A stretch of 64,000 nucleotides of DNA from JAFARE01 sp963777285 (GCA_963777285.1 CAVZPR010000001.1:806001-870000); one strand, 5' to 3'. Shown: positions 25,697 to 35,026, numbered from the stretch's first letter. Made by a program: numbers and translations. Notes: a model not told the origin generated them from the letters alone.

Positions 25697-26476
25697 ATGG
25701 CTGACGGTATCGACGCCCCGATAGTCGTGGGCGGCACCGGTGGTTCCGGGACGCGCGTCGTGGTGCAGGTGTTGCGCAGCCTGGGCGTGTACATGGATCC
25801 GGTGTACGACAAGCGCGAAGACTCGATCCCCATGGGCAGGTTCGACCGGCGTTGGGGTCGTCGTGTGATCGTTCACTGTGGCGAAAGCCCTGGGACGCGC
25901 GTCTCGGACCGCGTCGCCGGGGCGCTGGCGCGTGCGGCGTTCGGCCGAGCGCGGCGGGGTCAGCTCCGGCACTACCCGGGGGGTCGCTGGGGATGGAAGC
26001 ATCCGCACTCGTATCTCTTCATCCCGTTCCTGCAGCGCATGCTGCCGCGCATGCAGTTCATTCATCTGGTGCGCAACGGCCTCGACATGGCGATCTCGGA
26101 CAACCTGGGTCAGCTGCGCCGCTACGGCGACCTCTTCATGACACCCGGGGAACGCAGCGCGGGCGACGCCCGCGCTGCCGCCCTTTTCTGGAGCCGGGCG
26201 AACCTGCACGCGCGCAGGACCGGCACCGATGTGCTCGGCACTCGCTACGTGTGCGTGCGCTTCGAGGATCTGTGCGAGGAGCCGCTCGCCACCATCACCG
26301 AGATGTCGAACAAGCTCGGCATCGCAGCGAGTGCGGACGCGCTGGCGCAGGCGGCGCAGTTTCCCAAGCGCCCTTCGACCGCGGGGCGGGCGCAGAATCT
26401 CGCGGCCGACGTTCGTGCGGCGATGCGCGAATCCGCGCGCGAGGCGCTGGACGCTTTCGGCTACGTCAGCGATTGA
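25697..26476 (+). CDS. sulfotransferase family protein (second, divergent type)
   Basis: A 259-residue protein with a sulfotransferase-type P-loop near the start, IVVGGTGGSGTRVVVQVL, and a 3'-phosphate-binding segment FIHLVRNGLDMAISDN near residue 115. It also has VCVRFEDLCEEPLATI and a C-terminal helix. It is shorter than, and only distantly related to, the other two sulfotransferases in this window, so it may act on a different position or substrate. There is no signal peptide. Its last 11 bases overlap the end of the convergent sulfotransferase gene. The ATG at 25697 has no strong ribosome binding site. Confidence 0.75.
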   Translation: MADGIDAPIVVGGTGGSGTRVVVQVLRSLGVYMDPVYDKREDSIPMGRFDRRWGRRVIVHCGESPGTRVSDRVAGALARAAFGRARRGQLRHYPGGRWGWKHPHSYLFIPFLQRMLPRMQFIHLVRNGLDMAISDNLGQLRRYGDLFMTPGERSAGDARAAALFWSRANLHARRTGTDVLGTRYVCVRFEDLCEEPLATITEMSNKLGIAASADALAQAAQFPKRPSTAGRAQNLAADVRAAMRESAREALDAFGYVSD

Positions 26477-27446
26477 CGGCCGCGGGAGGGCGGACCCAGC
26501 CGCGCGACGGGAACGCTTCGAGGGCGGCCTCGACCTCGTCGACCTGCGCGTCCGTCATCCGCTTGCGCCAGCGATTCGTCTGCTCGCGCGTCACCCTGAT
26601 GTTGCTGAAGCCCTCCCCAGGCCGGTTCGAGTTGGCCAGGAAGCGGGCCACCTGCTCGCTCCAGGTGAGTCCCAGCTGCTCGCACACGGCGCGGATGGAT
26701 GTCTCCGGCTCGACGCAGAGGTCCTCGTGCGTGACCAGCAGCCAGTCAGGATGCCGCTGCTGGTTCTCGGCGGCTACCGTCGAAAGCAAGCCGACCCACG
26801 TGGCGATGAGCTGCAGGCGGGTGGGGTTGCGAGGCAGCGTGACCCCGAGCCTGTCGAGGTAGCGCTCGCGGATCACCGGACGCGTGAGCAGGTCGAACCC
26901 GCTCAGGCCGAGCTCTGACCACGACGACACGACGTTCAGCGGATTGCGCTGAATCGTGATCACCCGCGGCTGATAGTTCTCGACCAGCCAGTCGACCGCG
27001 AAGTGCGCGTAGATCGACTTCACGACCACGTGCGGCGAACGTCCAGGCCACGATGAGATGAACTGAGCGCTCCTGCGGATCAGCGGATCGCGGACGGCTT
27101 CCGGGAGCCGGAGCGCTGCTCGGCTGGCACGCAGCCGCCAGCCAGGGATCTCTCCGTTGGGCAGGCGCGCGCTGAAGGCGAGGTCCCACAGCGCCCGGTA
27201 CTGTGGCGCGGCGGCACCTGCATCTATCACCGGATAGGGTCCGAAATTGCGCGCGCTGACGTTGTCCGGTTCTTTCACGAGCCGCGTGCCCTCGGCGTTG
27301 CCGAGCGCAGTCGCCAGCCATCGCGTACCCGAACGGGCCACACCCAGGAGAAGGATGCGGTCCGCACGTCCGATCGCGGCGTGCCCATTGGTGGCTTCGT
27401 TCGAATGCTCCTGCACCGCGGCACGCTCGTCGGAACCGGGTGTCAC
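26466..27446 (-). CDS. sulfotransferase (third)
   Basis: A 326-residue protein when started at the GTG at 27446, which overlaps the flippase stop in a 4-nt GTGA; the frame is open further upstream. The P-loop is LLLGVARSGTRWLATAL, the 3'-phosphate site is IQRNPLNVVSSWSEL, and VTHEDLCVEPETSI and NSNRPGEG follow. It is collinear with the sulfotransferase at 15731, and the two are clearly paralogues. It is coupled to the flippase and glycosyltransferase genes upstream, placing sulfation next to glycan export. The 3' end overlaps the convergent sulfotransferase by 11 bp, so both proteins share a terminator-free junction. Confidence 0.83.
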   Translation of the reverse strand: MTPGSDERAAVQEHSNEATNGHAAIGRADRILLLGVARSGTRWLATALGNAEGTRLVKEPDNVSARNFGPYPVIDAGAAAPQYRALWDLAFSARLPNGEIPGWRLRASRAALRLPEAVRDPLIRRSAQFISSWPGRSPHVVVKSIYAHFAVDWLVENYQPRVITIQRNPLNVVSSWSELGLSGFDLLTRPVIRERYLDRLGVTLPRNPTRLQLIATWVGLLSTVAAENQQRHPDWLLVTHEDLCVEPETSIRAVCEQLGLTWSEQVARFLANSNRPGEGFSNIRVTREQTNRWRKRMTDAQVDEVEAALEAFPSRGWVRPPAAVNR

Positions 27447-28939
27447 TGCGCGGCACCGGCAACATCGAACGGCTGCACCGGCTGCAGGTCGGCCGCCGCC
27501 CCGCTGTCTCTGGGGCCTGAGATGGTCTGCTGGCGCCGGCGTTCCCACATCACGTAGCGGACGGTGAGAGCGAGCACCAGCGTGCCGATCGAGATGTCGC
27601 CCATGACCGCCACGATGAAGAGCGACTGGTGAAACAGAAGCACCAGGACGGGCTTGAGCAGCGTCCCCGGCACCAGCACCCAGAGCATTCCAAGATCGGA
27701 CAGCGACTGCTGCGTCTGCGTCAGCATGGTCACCGCCGCCAGCAGTGGCATGCTCATCGCGTACCAGCCGATGTACGTCGCTCCGCCTTCATAGGCCTTG
27801 CCCGAGAAGAGATGGAGGATCAGCTGGCCGCCGGCGGAGAAGACGACGAAGCCGACCAAGCCTCCGATCACGGCCACCGCGACCGACGCCGCGACGATCG
27901 CCTTGGTGCCGCGCGAGGTGGCGTGACGGGCGGCGACCTTGGGAAAGAGCACGCTTCCCACGCTCCCCAGCACGAAGTACAGGGTCCGCGAGGTCACCGC
28001 CACAGAGCTGAACTGGCCACCGGCGCGGGCGCCGAAGAAGTGCTGCACCAAGACGACGTCGCTGCCCATCGCGACGGACACGGAAACGCCGGAGACCAAC
28101 GACAGCAGCAGAAATCGCCAGTGCGCGCGCCAGCTCGAACGGATGCGGCTGCGCTGCAACCGCGGCCACACCACGGCGAGCAGTCCGCCATAGATGAGCA
28201 CCGACGCAACGGTGATGCCCAAGAGCACCCCGGCCACGCCGAACGGGATGACGAACGCGAGCACGCATACGACGCGGCTGAACGCGATGGCGATGCTGGC
28301 GGCGCTCCAGGACCTCCAGCGCTCCTGGCCCTGCAACGAAGCGAGCAGCCCGGGCGTGGCCATTCCGAACGGAAGGCCGACGGCGCCGAGGATCACGTAC
28401 AGGGCCGGGACGTGCAGATACTCGCCGACAAGCGGTGCTCCGGCCACGAACACCAGCGCGACCAGCGCCCCGCCGATCAGGAGACGGTTGTTGGTGATGC
28501 GCAGCAGCGCATTGCTGGCGCCGTCGCTGTCGCGTCCCATCGCCCGGCTGCGGCTGGTGCTCCAGGTGATCACACGGCCGAAGCCGTATGCCGGCTGTGT
28601 GAGGATCGTGAAGAAGCTGAAGACGGCGAAGGCCTGGCCGTATTCCATCGGCCGGAAGTGGTGGCTCACGATCGCCTGCAGCAGGAGGCCGAACACTCCC
28701 GCCCCTAAGGTGCCTGCCGCGGCCACTGCGTTGTGCGCGATGAAGCGGCGGCGTTCGCCGCGGGCCTCCACGGAGTCCGACCAGTGCCGCTCGCGCAGCG
28801 CCGCCACCTTCACCGGCAGTCCACCGCGCGGTGGATGCGCGGACCCTGCCGGGACGGCCGGAGCGGCGTCGGTGCCGGGGACCGGGGGCTCACTGCCGTC
28901 CGAGGCGCTGGAGCGCCTCCCTCCACTGGCGTGCGACAT
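27443..28939 (-). CDS. polysaccharide flippase (MATE/Wzx-like)
   Basis: About 498 residues from the ATG at 28939 (an alternative ATG lies at 28951); the start overlaps the upstream glycosyltransferase by about 50 bp. After a Pro/Ala-rich cytoplasmic N-terminus of about 70 residues come 12-14 membrane helices in the Wzx/oligosaccharide flippase pattern: HNAVAAAGTLGAGVFGLLLQ, EYGQAFAVFSFFTILTQPAY, then later LYFVLGSVGSVLFPKVAARH and YAMSMPLLAAVTMLTQTQQS. Such proteins flip undecaprenyl-linked oligosaccharides across the membrane. With the glycosyltransferases and sulfotransferases nearby it supports an exported, possibly sulfated glycan. The sulfotransferase downstream is translationally coupled. 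Confidence 0.83.
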   Translation of the reverse strand: MSHASGGRRSSASDGSEPPVPGTDAAPAVPAGSAHPPRGGLPVKVAALRERHWSDSVEARGERRRFIAHNAVAAAGTLGAGVFGLLLQAIVSHHFRPMEYGQAFAVFSFFTILTQPAYGFGRVITWSTSRSRAMGRDSDGASNALLRITNNRLLIGGALVALVFVAGAPLVGEYLHVPALYVILGAVGLPFGMATPGLLASLQGQERWRSWSAASIAIAFSRVVCVLAFVIPFGVAGVLLGITVASVLIYGGLLAVVWPRLQRSRIRSSWRAHWRFLLLSLVSGVSVSVAMGSDVVLVQHFFGARAGGQFSSVAVTSRTLYFVLGSVGSVLFPKVAARHATSRGTKAIVAASVAVAVIGGLVGFVVFSAGGQLILHLFSGKAYEGGATYIGWYAMSMPLLAAVTMLTQTQQSLSDLGMLWVLVPGTLLKPVLVLLFHQSLFIVAVMGDISIGTLVLALTVRYVMWERRRQQTISGPRDSGAAADLQPVQPFDVAGAAQ

Positions 28940-30077
28940 GGTCACGGCCATGATGCTGCTCCAGCCACGATCGTTGCGCCGCGGCGCGCGCGCGCATGGT
29001 CTCGGGTGGCTCGGGAGACGCAATCAGGCGGGCGACGATCGAGGCGAGCTGATCGAGCGGGGCCGCGACGATCCCGGGCGCGTCCTCGATGCCCTCGAAG
29101 GCCAGTGGCGTGCCCGCAACGCGCCGCTCGTGCCCCAGGTAGTGCAGCACCTTGGTCTTCACACCGGCACCCGAGGCCAGCGGCGCGAGGCAGAGGTCGG
29201 CGGCGGCGATGATCGAGTCCACGTCATCGACCCTGCCCAGGCAGGCCACACGGGCGCCCTCGGCGCCGGTGGGAAGGTGCTGGCTGCCCGGGCCACAGAT
29301 GACGATGCTGGTCGTGTCCGGCAGCGCCGGCGCAAGCGTGTCGATGATCCAGCGCGCGGCGGGGACATTGTGCTTTGCCGCCATGGTGCCGACGAAGACG
29401 AGGACGGGCCCGGAGAGCGGCCGGCCCAGGAGTCGCTCCAGCTCACGCCTGCCGGAGAGCGAGTCGCGCTGCCGCACGAATGCTTCGTGATCGACCGTGA
29501 CCAGCCGGCCGTCGAGCTTGGGGTGCGACCGGAGCCAGTGCGCGGCCTCGGAATCGCCGATGGCCACGGCCAGCGTGCTGCGACGGGCAGCCCAATTCTC
29601 CAGCAGCCGCCACGCATAGCCCTTGCTGACGTTGACCGGTGACATCGGCAGCCGCGTGTAGTGCAGGGTCTGGCACTCGTTCGTGTCCCAGACCACAGGC
29701 GCCCGCGCGCCTGAAACCGCCAGGATTGGCAAGAACGCGGCGTGCGCGAGGATGATCACGTCGCAGCCCGGCGCCGCCTGAGACACGAGGCGCGTGAGGT
29801 CGGTGAGGAAGTGCGCCCCCGCGCGTGGCACCTGCAGCGAGCGCGCCCACGGCGGGTTCCCCTGCAGCGGCACCGCCTCACGGGTGCTGACGATTGCCGC
29901 CGGGATTCCCAGGTCGGACAGATGTTCGGCGAGCACGCGAGAGCGGACCTGCAGGCCGCCGTCAGGGTCGAGGATGGAACCCAGGGTCAGCAGCAGAGGG
30001 CGCGCCGGCAGCCTCGCGACCTCGCGCTGGATGCCTGGCTCAGCGGGCGCCAATCTCTGAGGGACGGCAACGGTCAC
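28890..30077 (-). CDS. family 4 glycosyltransferase
   Basis: A 395-residue GT-B enzyme. The N-terminal domain begins LLLTLGSILDPDGGLQVRSR, with the glycine-rich acceptor loop. The C-terminal domain has PVLVFVGTMAAKHNVPAARW and the donor-side segment IIAAADLCLAPLASGAGVKTKVLHYLGH, replacing the common E-x7-E with the GxGxKxK form seen in several GT4/GT1 subgroups. The GTG start at 30077 lies about 120 nt after a TTGACG-N18-CAGAAT promoter. It is the first gene of a three-gene minus-strand operon with flippase and sulfotransferase. The transferred sugar is unknown. Confidence 0.83.
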   Translation of the reverse strand: MTVAVPQRLAPAEPGIQREVARLPARPLLLTLGSILDPDGGLQVRSRVLAEHLSDLGIPAAIVSTREAVPLQGNPPWARSLQVPRAGAHFLTDLTRLVSQAAPGCDVIILAHAAFLPILAVSGARAPVVWDTNECQTLHYTRLPMSPVNVSKGYAWRLLENWAARRSTLAVAIGDSEAAHWLRSHPKLDGRLVTVDHEAFVRQRDSLSGRRELERLLGRPLSGPVLVFVGTMAAKHNVPAARWIIDTLAPALPDTTSIVICGPGSQHLPTGAEGARVACLGRVDDVDSIIAAADLCLAPLASGAGVKTKVLHYLGHERRVAGTPLAFEGIEDAPGIVAAPLDQLASIVARLIASPEPPETMRARAAAQRSWLEQHHGRDHVARQWREALQRLGRQ

Positions 30078-30197
30078 TCGGAAGCCCGCTCTGGACCACC
30101 CGGAGCGGTGCGCTGGACCGTGACGATCGGCAGGATCACGCGCACGTGAACAGGCTCCTCTGAACTCCCTCTCCGACGGATACCACCGCGCCTCGCC

Positions 30198-30227
30198 ATT
30201 CTGGCCCGGTCGAGCCTAGCGCGTCAA
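30198..30227 (-). promoter_or_regulatory. sigma70-like promoter for the GT4/flippase/sulfotransferase operon
   Basis: On the minus strand TTGACG (30227-30222) and CAGAAT (30203-30198) are separated by 18 nt, about 120 nt before the GTG at 30077. The -35 sequence and spacing match the plus-strand promoters at 10245 and 13342. Confidence 0.5.
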
Positions 30228-30302
30228 GCGGATCGCGGCCCGGCGCCCATCTCACAGCAGCGCCTAAGGCGTCCCGGCTCCCCCGGATCGTAGCCTTGCC
30301 AT

Positions 30303-31757
30303 GTGCCCGCCCTCCGCACGCGTCTCTTGTTCGCCGCGCTGACAGCCACCGGAATGGTGGCGGTCGCCTGCAGCGGTCCTGCCACTCCGACCATCCCGCA
30401 GGGCATCCACAAGATCAAGCACGTGATCGTGATCATGCAGGAGAACCGCTCCTTCGATTCGTACTTCGGCACCTATCCCGGCGCTGATGGCTTTCCCATG
30501 CAGAACGGCGTGCCGTCGGTTTGCGTCCCGGACGCCACCAGCGGCGCGTGCGACAAGCCCTACGTCGACCACGCGGACATCAACGGCGGCGGGCCTCACA
30601 GCCTGAAGAATGCCGTGGCGGACATCGACGGCGGCAAGATGGACGGCTTCGTGAGGGAGGCAGCCAACGCCAACAAGGGTTGCAGCAGTGCGGTCAACCC
30701 CGCGTGCGCCAACTCGGCCACCCCGGACGTGATGGGCTATCACGTGCAGAGCGACATCCCCAACTACTGGACGTACGCGCACGATTTCGTGCTGCAGGAC
30801 CACATGTACGAGCCCAACGCGTCGTGGAGCCTTCCCGCTCACCTCTTCATGGTGTCCGAGTGGTCGGCGAAGTGCACGCAGCACGACAATCCGTCGAGCT
30901 GCAAGAACGCCACCCAGGCCCCCGGCCTGCCGCCGGACGACAACAAGCAGCACAAGGACCCGATCTACGCCTGGACCGACCTGAGCTACCTGCTCTACAA
31001 GAACAACATCAGCTGGGGGTATTACGTCGTGCCGGGCGCCGAGCCCGACTGCGAGAACGACGCAGCCCTCTCGTGCGCCCCCGTGAAGCAGAACAGCAGG
31101 ACGCCCGGAATCTGGAACCCGCTGCCCTACTTCGACACGGTCAGGGATGACGGGCAGCTGGGCAACATCCAGCCGGTTTCGAATTTCTACGCGGAGGCCG
31201 GGGCCGGCTCGCTGCCCGCGGTGAGCTGGGTGGTGCCCTCGCAGGAGGTCAGCGAGCACCCACCCGGGCCGGTGAGCTTCGGGCAGTCCTACGTGACCAG
31301 CCTGGTCAACGCGGTGATGCGGGGCCCCGATTGGGATTCCACGGCGATATTTCTCTCTTGGGACGACTGGGGCGGCTTCTACGACCACGTCGTGCCTCCA
31401 TCCGTTGACGTGAACGGCTACGGCTTGCGCGTTCCGGGGATCGTGATCAGCCCGTATGCGCGGCAGGGGTACATCGACCACCAGACGCTGAGCTTCGACG
31501 CGTACGACAAGTTCATCGAGGACGACTTCCTCAACGGCCAGCGAATCGATCCGGCCTCGGACGGGCGGCCCGATCCGCGTCCGGACGTGCGCGAGAACGT
31601 CTCGATCCTCGGCAACCTCGACGCCGACTTCAACTTTTCGCAGTCGCCCCGCGCGCCCGTCCTTCTCCCGGTGCGGCCGGCGACCACCTTGACGGGAACA
31701 CCGACTGTTGGCGGTGTGAAGCAGACAGCATTCGCGTCAGCACCCGACGACGACTAG
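30303..31757 (+). CDS. phospholipase C / acid phosphatase-like phosphoesterase lipoprotein
   Basis: A 484-residue exported hydrolase of the phosphoesterase family (PF04185: bacterial phospholipases C and acid phosphatases). The signal peptide ends in a lipobox MVAVAC (Cys about 23). The mature N-terminus has the family metal motif HVIVIMQENRSFDSYFGTYP. Further metal-site pieces are NASWSLPAHLFMVSEWS and the late IFLSWDDWGGFYDHVVPP plus GLRVPGIVISPYA. Substrates in the family are phospholipids or other phosphate esters outside the membrane. The GTG start is at 30303. It stands alone between the polysaccharide operon and the NRPS cluster, 133 nt before the first NRPS gene; membership of either is unproven. 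Confidence 0.85.
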   Translation: MPALRTRLLFAALTATGMVAVACSGPATPTIPQGIHKIKHVIVIMQENRSFDSYFGTYPGADGFPMQNGVPSVCVPDATSGACDKPYVDHADINGGGPHSLKNAVADIDGGKMDGFVREAANANKGCSSAVNPACANSATPDVMGYHVQSDIPNYWTYAHDFVLQDHMYEPNASWSLPAHLFMVSEWSAKCTQHDNPSSCKNATQAPGLPPDDNKQHKDPIYAWTDLSYLLYKNNISWGYYVVPGAEPDCENDAALSCAPVKQNSRTPGIWNPLPYFDTVRDDGQLGNIQPVSNFYAEAGAGSLPAVSWVVPSQEVSEHPPGPVSFGQSYVTSLVNAVMRGPDWDSTAIFLSWDDWGGFYDHVVPPSVDVNGYGLRVPGIVISPYARQGYIDHQTLSFDAYDKFIEDDFLNGQRIDPASDGRPDPRPDVRENVSILGNLDADFNFSQSPRAPVLLPVRPATTLTGTPTVGGVKQTAFASAPDDD

Positions 31758-31890
31758 CTGATTTTCGATCCCGCCTCGCCCGACGGGTCCCGGGCTGATA
31801 CCGTCGATATGAGTCCGCGAGACGCGGCACGTCTGGTGCGTTCTGGCTGACTTTGGTACCATCCTGCGGGGCGGAAAGGCGATTGGGGCG

Positions 31891-33831
31891 ATGAGGGCGT
31901 TCACCGCTGAGCATCAGACAGAAGAACTCTGCCAGCAGACAAGCGACCGGGCCGACGTGATCGTGGCGGGCGAGGTGCCGGTGAGCAGTCCGCCGCCCGT
32001 GCATCGGCAGGTTCGAGCGCAGGCTGCCCGATGTCCTGAGGCGCTGGCTGTCAGCGCGCCCGATGGCGACCTCACATACAGCGAGCTCGACCGCCGCTCC
32101 GACGTGCTTGCCCGGGGGCTGCGCGACCTGGGCGTGGGCCCCGACGCACTGGTGTGCCTCTGCGTCGAGCGCTCCGCCGCGCTGGTGGTGGGAGCGCTCG
32201 CGATCCTCAAGGCCGGGGGCGCGTTCGTCGCCCTGGATCCCCACCTCCCGGACAGCCGGATCCAGCTCATGGTGGACGACTCTCGCGCCGCCGTGCTGGT
32301 GACGCGGCGCGCCATGGCGCAGCGCGTGCGGCATGACGGCCACGTCCTGGCCGTCGATGATGTGGCACTCCAGCTGCCCGGCGATCTCTCAGCCCCTGAC
32401 GACGCCGGCGAAACGCTGGAGAACCTCGCGTACATCATCTACACGTCAGGGTCGACGGGCACGCCGCGCGGCGTGATGGTCGAGCATCGCAACCTGATCA
32501 ACCTCGTGAGCTGGCACCGGCGCGCGTTCGCGCTCGACGCCGGCGACAGGTGCACGCTGGTCGCCAGCCCTGGCTTCGACGCCATCGTCTGGGAGATGTG
32601 GCCGGCGCTGACCGCGGGCGCGAGCCTTCACGTCCCAACGGACGACGCGCTGCTCGACCCGGCCGGCCTCCGCGACTGGCTCGTCTCGCAGCGCATCACC
32701 GTGGGGTTCCTCCCCACGCCGATGGCCGAGGCGGTGCTGAGCCTCGAGTGGCCTGCCGGCACCGAGCTTCGCTGCCTGCTCACCGGCGGCGACGCGCTGC
32801 ACAAGCATCCACGCGAAGACCTTCCGTTCGCGCTGGTGAACAACTACGGCCCGACGGAGGCGACGGTGGTGACCACATCGGGCGTGGTGGAGCCGTGCGC
32901 GACGCCACGCTCCGCCCCCTCTCTGGGACGCGCCATCGACAACGTGCGCGTCGAGATCGTCGACGAGGATCTGCACCCCGTCGAGCCCGGCGCGCCCGGC
33001 GAGCTGATCATCGCGGGCGCCGGTGTCGCCCGCGGATACCTCAACTCTCCGGAGCTCACGAGCACCCGATTTCCCACCGATCCTGCAGCGGACGATCCGG
33101 GTGCGCGCCGTTTCCGCAGCGGCGACCTGGTTCGCCAAGCAGGTGATGAAAGTCTCGAGTTCCTCGGACGCCTCGACGATCAGGTCAAGATCCGCGGCAA
33201 CCGCGTCGAGCTCGGCGAGATCGCCGCGAACATCAACGCCCACCCGGGGGTCCGCTCCAGCGTGGTGGTGGTCAGCGAGCCGCAGCCCGGTGCAAAGCAG
33301 CTGGTCGCGTACATCGTGCCCGGCGGCGGCGCCGCGCCGGACGCCTCCGAGCTTGGGGAACATCTGGCCACACGCCTTCCCGAGCACATGATGCCGTCCG
33401 CATACGTGTGGATGGACGCGCTGCCCCTCACGCCGAGTGGCAAGGTGGATCGCGCGGCGCTGCCGCCGCCACCGGCCGACGCGCCTGCGGTGGTCAACGA
33501 GCCGAGCACCGAGCTCGAGAGAGCGCTCGCAGACATCGTCGCTCCCCTCCTCGGCTTCGATGCCATCGACGTCGATGACAACTTCTTCATGCTGGGCGGA
33601 CATTCACTTCTCGGTGCCCAGCTGATCGCGCGCATCGGTGAACGCTTCGGCGTCGAGATGCCGCTGCGCACGCTCTTCGAGCACCCGACAGTGGCCGGGA
33701 TGTCGGTAGAGGTGGAGCGCCTTCTGGTCAGCGAGCTGGAGGCGATGAGCGACGAGGAAGCGGATCGGGCGGCCCGCAGCCTCGCCTCCTCACCGGTTTC
33801 CCATGGCGATATCGAGCAGCGCTCCGCTTAG
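31891..33831 (+). CDS. NRPS adenylation-thiolation protein, predicted leucine-activating
   Basis: A 646-residue A-T didomain. The adenylation domain (about 35-540) shows YIIYTSGSTGTPRGVMVEH, GFDAIVWEMW, NNYGPTEATV, FRSGDLV, FLGRLDDQVKIRGNRVELGE and LTPSGKVDR. Aligned to GrsA, the pocket reads D-A-W-F-L-G-N-V-V with the usual Lys, which I recall as a published leucine code. The carrier domain (about 560-630) has DNFFMLGGHSLLGAQL with the phosphopantetheine Ser. The last 35 residues (ELEAMSDEEADRAARSL) look like a docking tail. There is no condensation domain, so it loads the assembly line or presents aminoacyl-carrier to the P450 encoded next, whose start overlaps by 29 nt. Confidence 0.9.
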   Translation: MRAFTAEHQTEELCQQTSDRADVIVAGEVPVSSPPPVHRQVRAQAARCPEALAVSAPDGDLTYSELDRRSDVLARGLRDLGVGPDALVCLCVERSAALVVGALAILKAGGAFVALDPHLPDSRIQLMVDDSRAAVLVTRRAMAQRVRHDGHVLAVDDVALQLPGDLSAPDDAGETLENLAYIIYTSGSTGTPRGVMVEHRNLINLVSWHRRAFALDAGDRCTLVASPGFDAIVWEMWPALTAGASLHVPTDDALLDPAGLRDWLVSQRITVGFLPTPMAEAVLSLEWPAGTELRCLLTGGDALHKHPREDLPFALVNNYGPTEATVVTTSGVVEPCATPRSAPSLGRAIDNVRVEIVDEDLHPVEPGAPGELIIAGAGVARGYLNSPELTSTRFPTDPAADDPGARRFRSGDLVRQAGDESLEFLGRLDDQVKIRGNRVELGEIAANINAHPGVRSSVVVVSEPQPGAKQLVAYIVPGGGAAPDASELGEHLATRLPEHMMPSAYVWMDALPLTPSGKVDRAALPPPPADAPAVVNEPSTELERALADIVAPLLGFDAIDVDDNFFMLGGHSLLGAQLIARIGERFGVEMPLRTLFEHPTVAGMSVEVERLLVSELEAMSDEEADRAARSLASSPVSHGDIEQRSA

Positions 33832-35026
33832 CCTCTTCCACCTCCTGGATCCGGCCGTGCTCGCGGATCCGTACCCGCTGTACGAGCGGCTGCGCTCCGA
33901 GGATCCGGTGCACTGGGACCCGTACCTGCACGCCTGGGTGGTGACGCGCTACCGGGACGTGGTCGACGTGTTGCAGAACTTCTCGGCAAAGCGCACGCCG
34001 TCACCGGAAAAGCTCGCCGCGCTGGACATGGAGAAGCTGGCGCCGATAGCAGCAGTGATGGTGCGCCAGATGCTGTTCCTCGACCCGCCGGAGCACACGC
34101 GCGTGCGGCGCCTCGCTGCGGCCGCGTTCACGCCGCGACGGGTCGAGCGTCTGCGCTCGCGCATCCAGGAGATCGCAGAGATGCTGGTCGGCCGCATCGG
34201 CGCGGGCGGCACGATGGAGTTGCTCGACGACCTGGCGAACCCGCTTCCTGCGATCGTCACCGCCGAGATGTTCGGCCTTCCGTCCGAGGACCACCGCCAG
34301 CTCAAATCGTGGTCGCAGGACTTTGCTGAGATGCTGGGCAACTTCCAGCACAACCCCGGACGCGCCGGCAATGTGTTGCGCAGCCTGGAGGCGATGACGG
34401 CCTACTTCCGTGAGGCGGTGCGCCGTCAGTCCGAGGCCCCGCGCGAGGGACTGATCAACGCGCTCGCCACCGCAGAGGTGGACGGCGACCGTCTCACCGA
34501 GGACGAGGTCGTGGCCAACGCCATCGTCACCATGGTCGGGGGCATGGAGACGACGACGAACCTCATCGGGAACGGCCTGCTGACGCTGCTGCGAAAGCCC
34601 GAGGCGATGCAGGAGCTGCGTGAGGACACGAGCCTGATGCCCTCGGCGATCGAGGAGCTGCTGCGCTACGAGAGTCCCAGCCAGCACACGGCACGTCTCG
34701 CTCCTCAGGACACCGAGCTCGGCGAGCGCGCCATCGAGCGCGGTCAGGCGGTGATCGCCGTCATGGGCGCGGCCAACCGCGATCCGGAGCGCTTCCCTGA
34801 GCCGGACAGGCTGGACCTGCGCCGCGCCGACAACCGTCACGTCGCGTTTGCCTGGGCAGGACACTTCTGCTTCGGCGCGCCGCTGGCGCGCATCGAGGGT
34901 GAGGTCGCGTTCACCACGCTGCTGGCTCGTTTTCCCCGGATGCAGCTCGCGCCGGGATCGATCAGCTGGCGGCCGAACCTGGGCCTGCGCGGGCTCACCG
35001 CGCTGCACGTCGAGGTGGGCCGGTGA
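33803..35026 (+). CDS. cytochrome P450
   Basis: A 407-residue soluble bacterial P450. The I-helix reads VGGMETTTNLIGNG, with Glu-Thr-Thr in the oxygen-activation position. The K-helix ExxR is EELLRYESPSQ, and the heme loop is FAWAGHFCFGAPLARIEG with the cysteine ligand. It lies inside the NRPS cluster between the A-T protein (29-nt overlap) and the next NRPS gene (4-nt GTGA overlap), so it is almost certainly co-expressed. Stand-alone A-T/P450 pairs such as NovH/NovI and NikP1/NikQ beta-hydroxylate carrier-bound amino acids. By analogy this enzyme may oxidise Leu-S-carrier, although oxidation of the released peptide is possible. Confidence 0.9.
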   Translation: MAISSSAPLSLFHLLDPAVLADPYPLYERLRSEDPVHWDPYLHAWVVTRYRDVVDVLQNFSAKRTPSPEKLAALDMEKLAPIAAVMVRQMLFLDPPEHTRVRRLAAAAFTPRRVERLRSRIQEIAEMLVGRIGAGGTMELLDDLANPLPAIVTAEMFGLPSEDHRQLKSWSQDFAEMLGNFQHNPGRAGNVLRSLEAMTAYFREAVRRQSEAPREGLINALATAEVDGDRLTEDEVVANAIVTMVGGMETTTNLIGNGLLTLLRKPEAMQELREDTSLMPSAIEELLRYESPSQHTARLAPQDTELGERAIERGQAVIAVMGAANRDPERFPEPDRLDLRRADNRHVAFAWAGHFCFGAPLARIEGEVAFTTLLARFPRMQLAPGSISWRPNLGLRGLTALHVEVGR

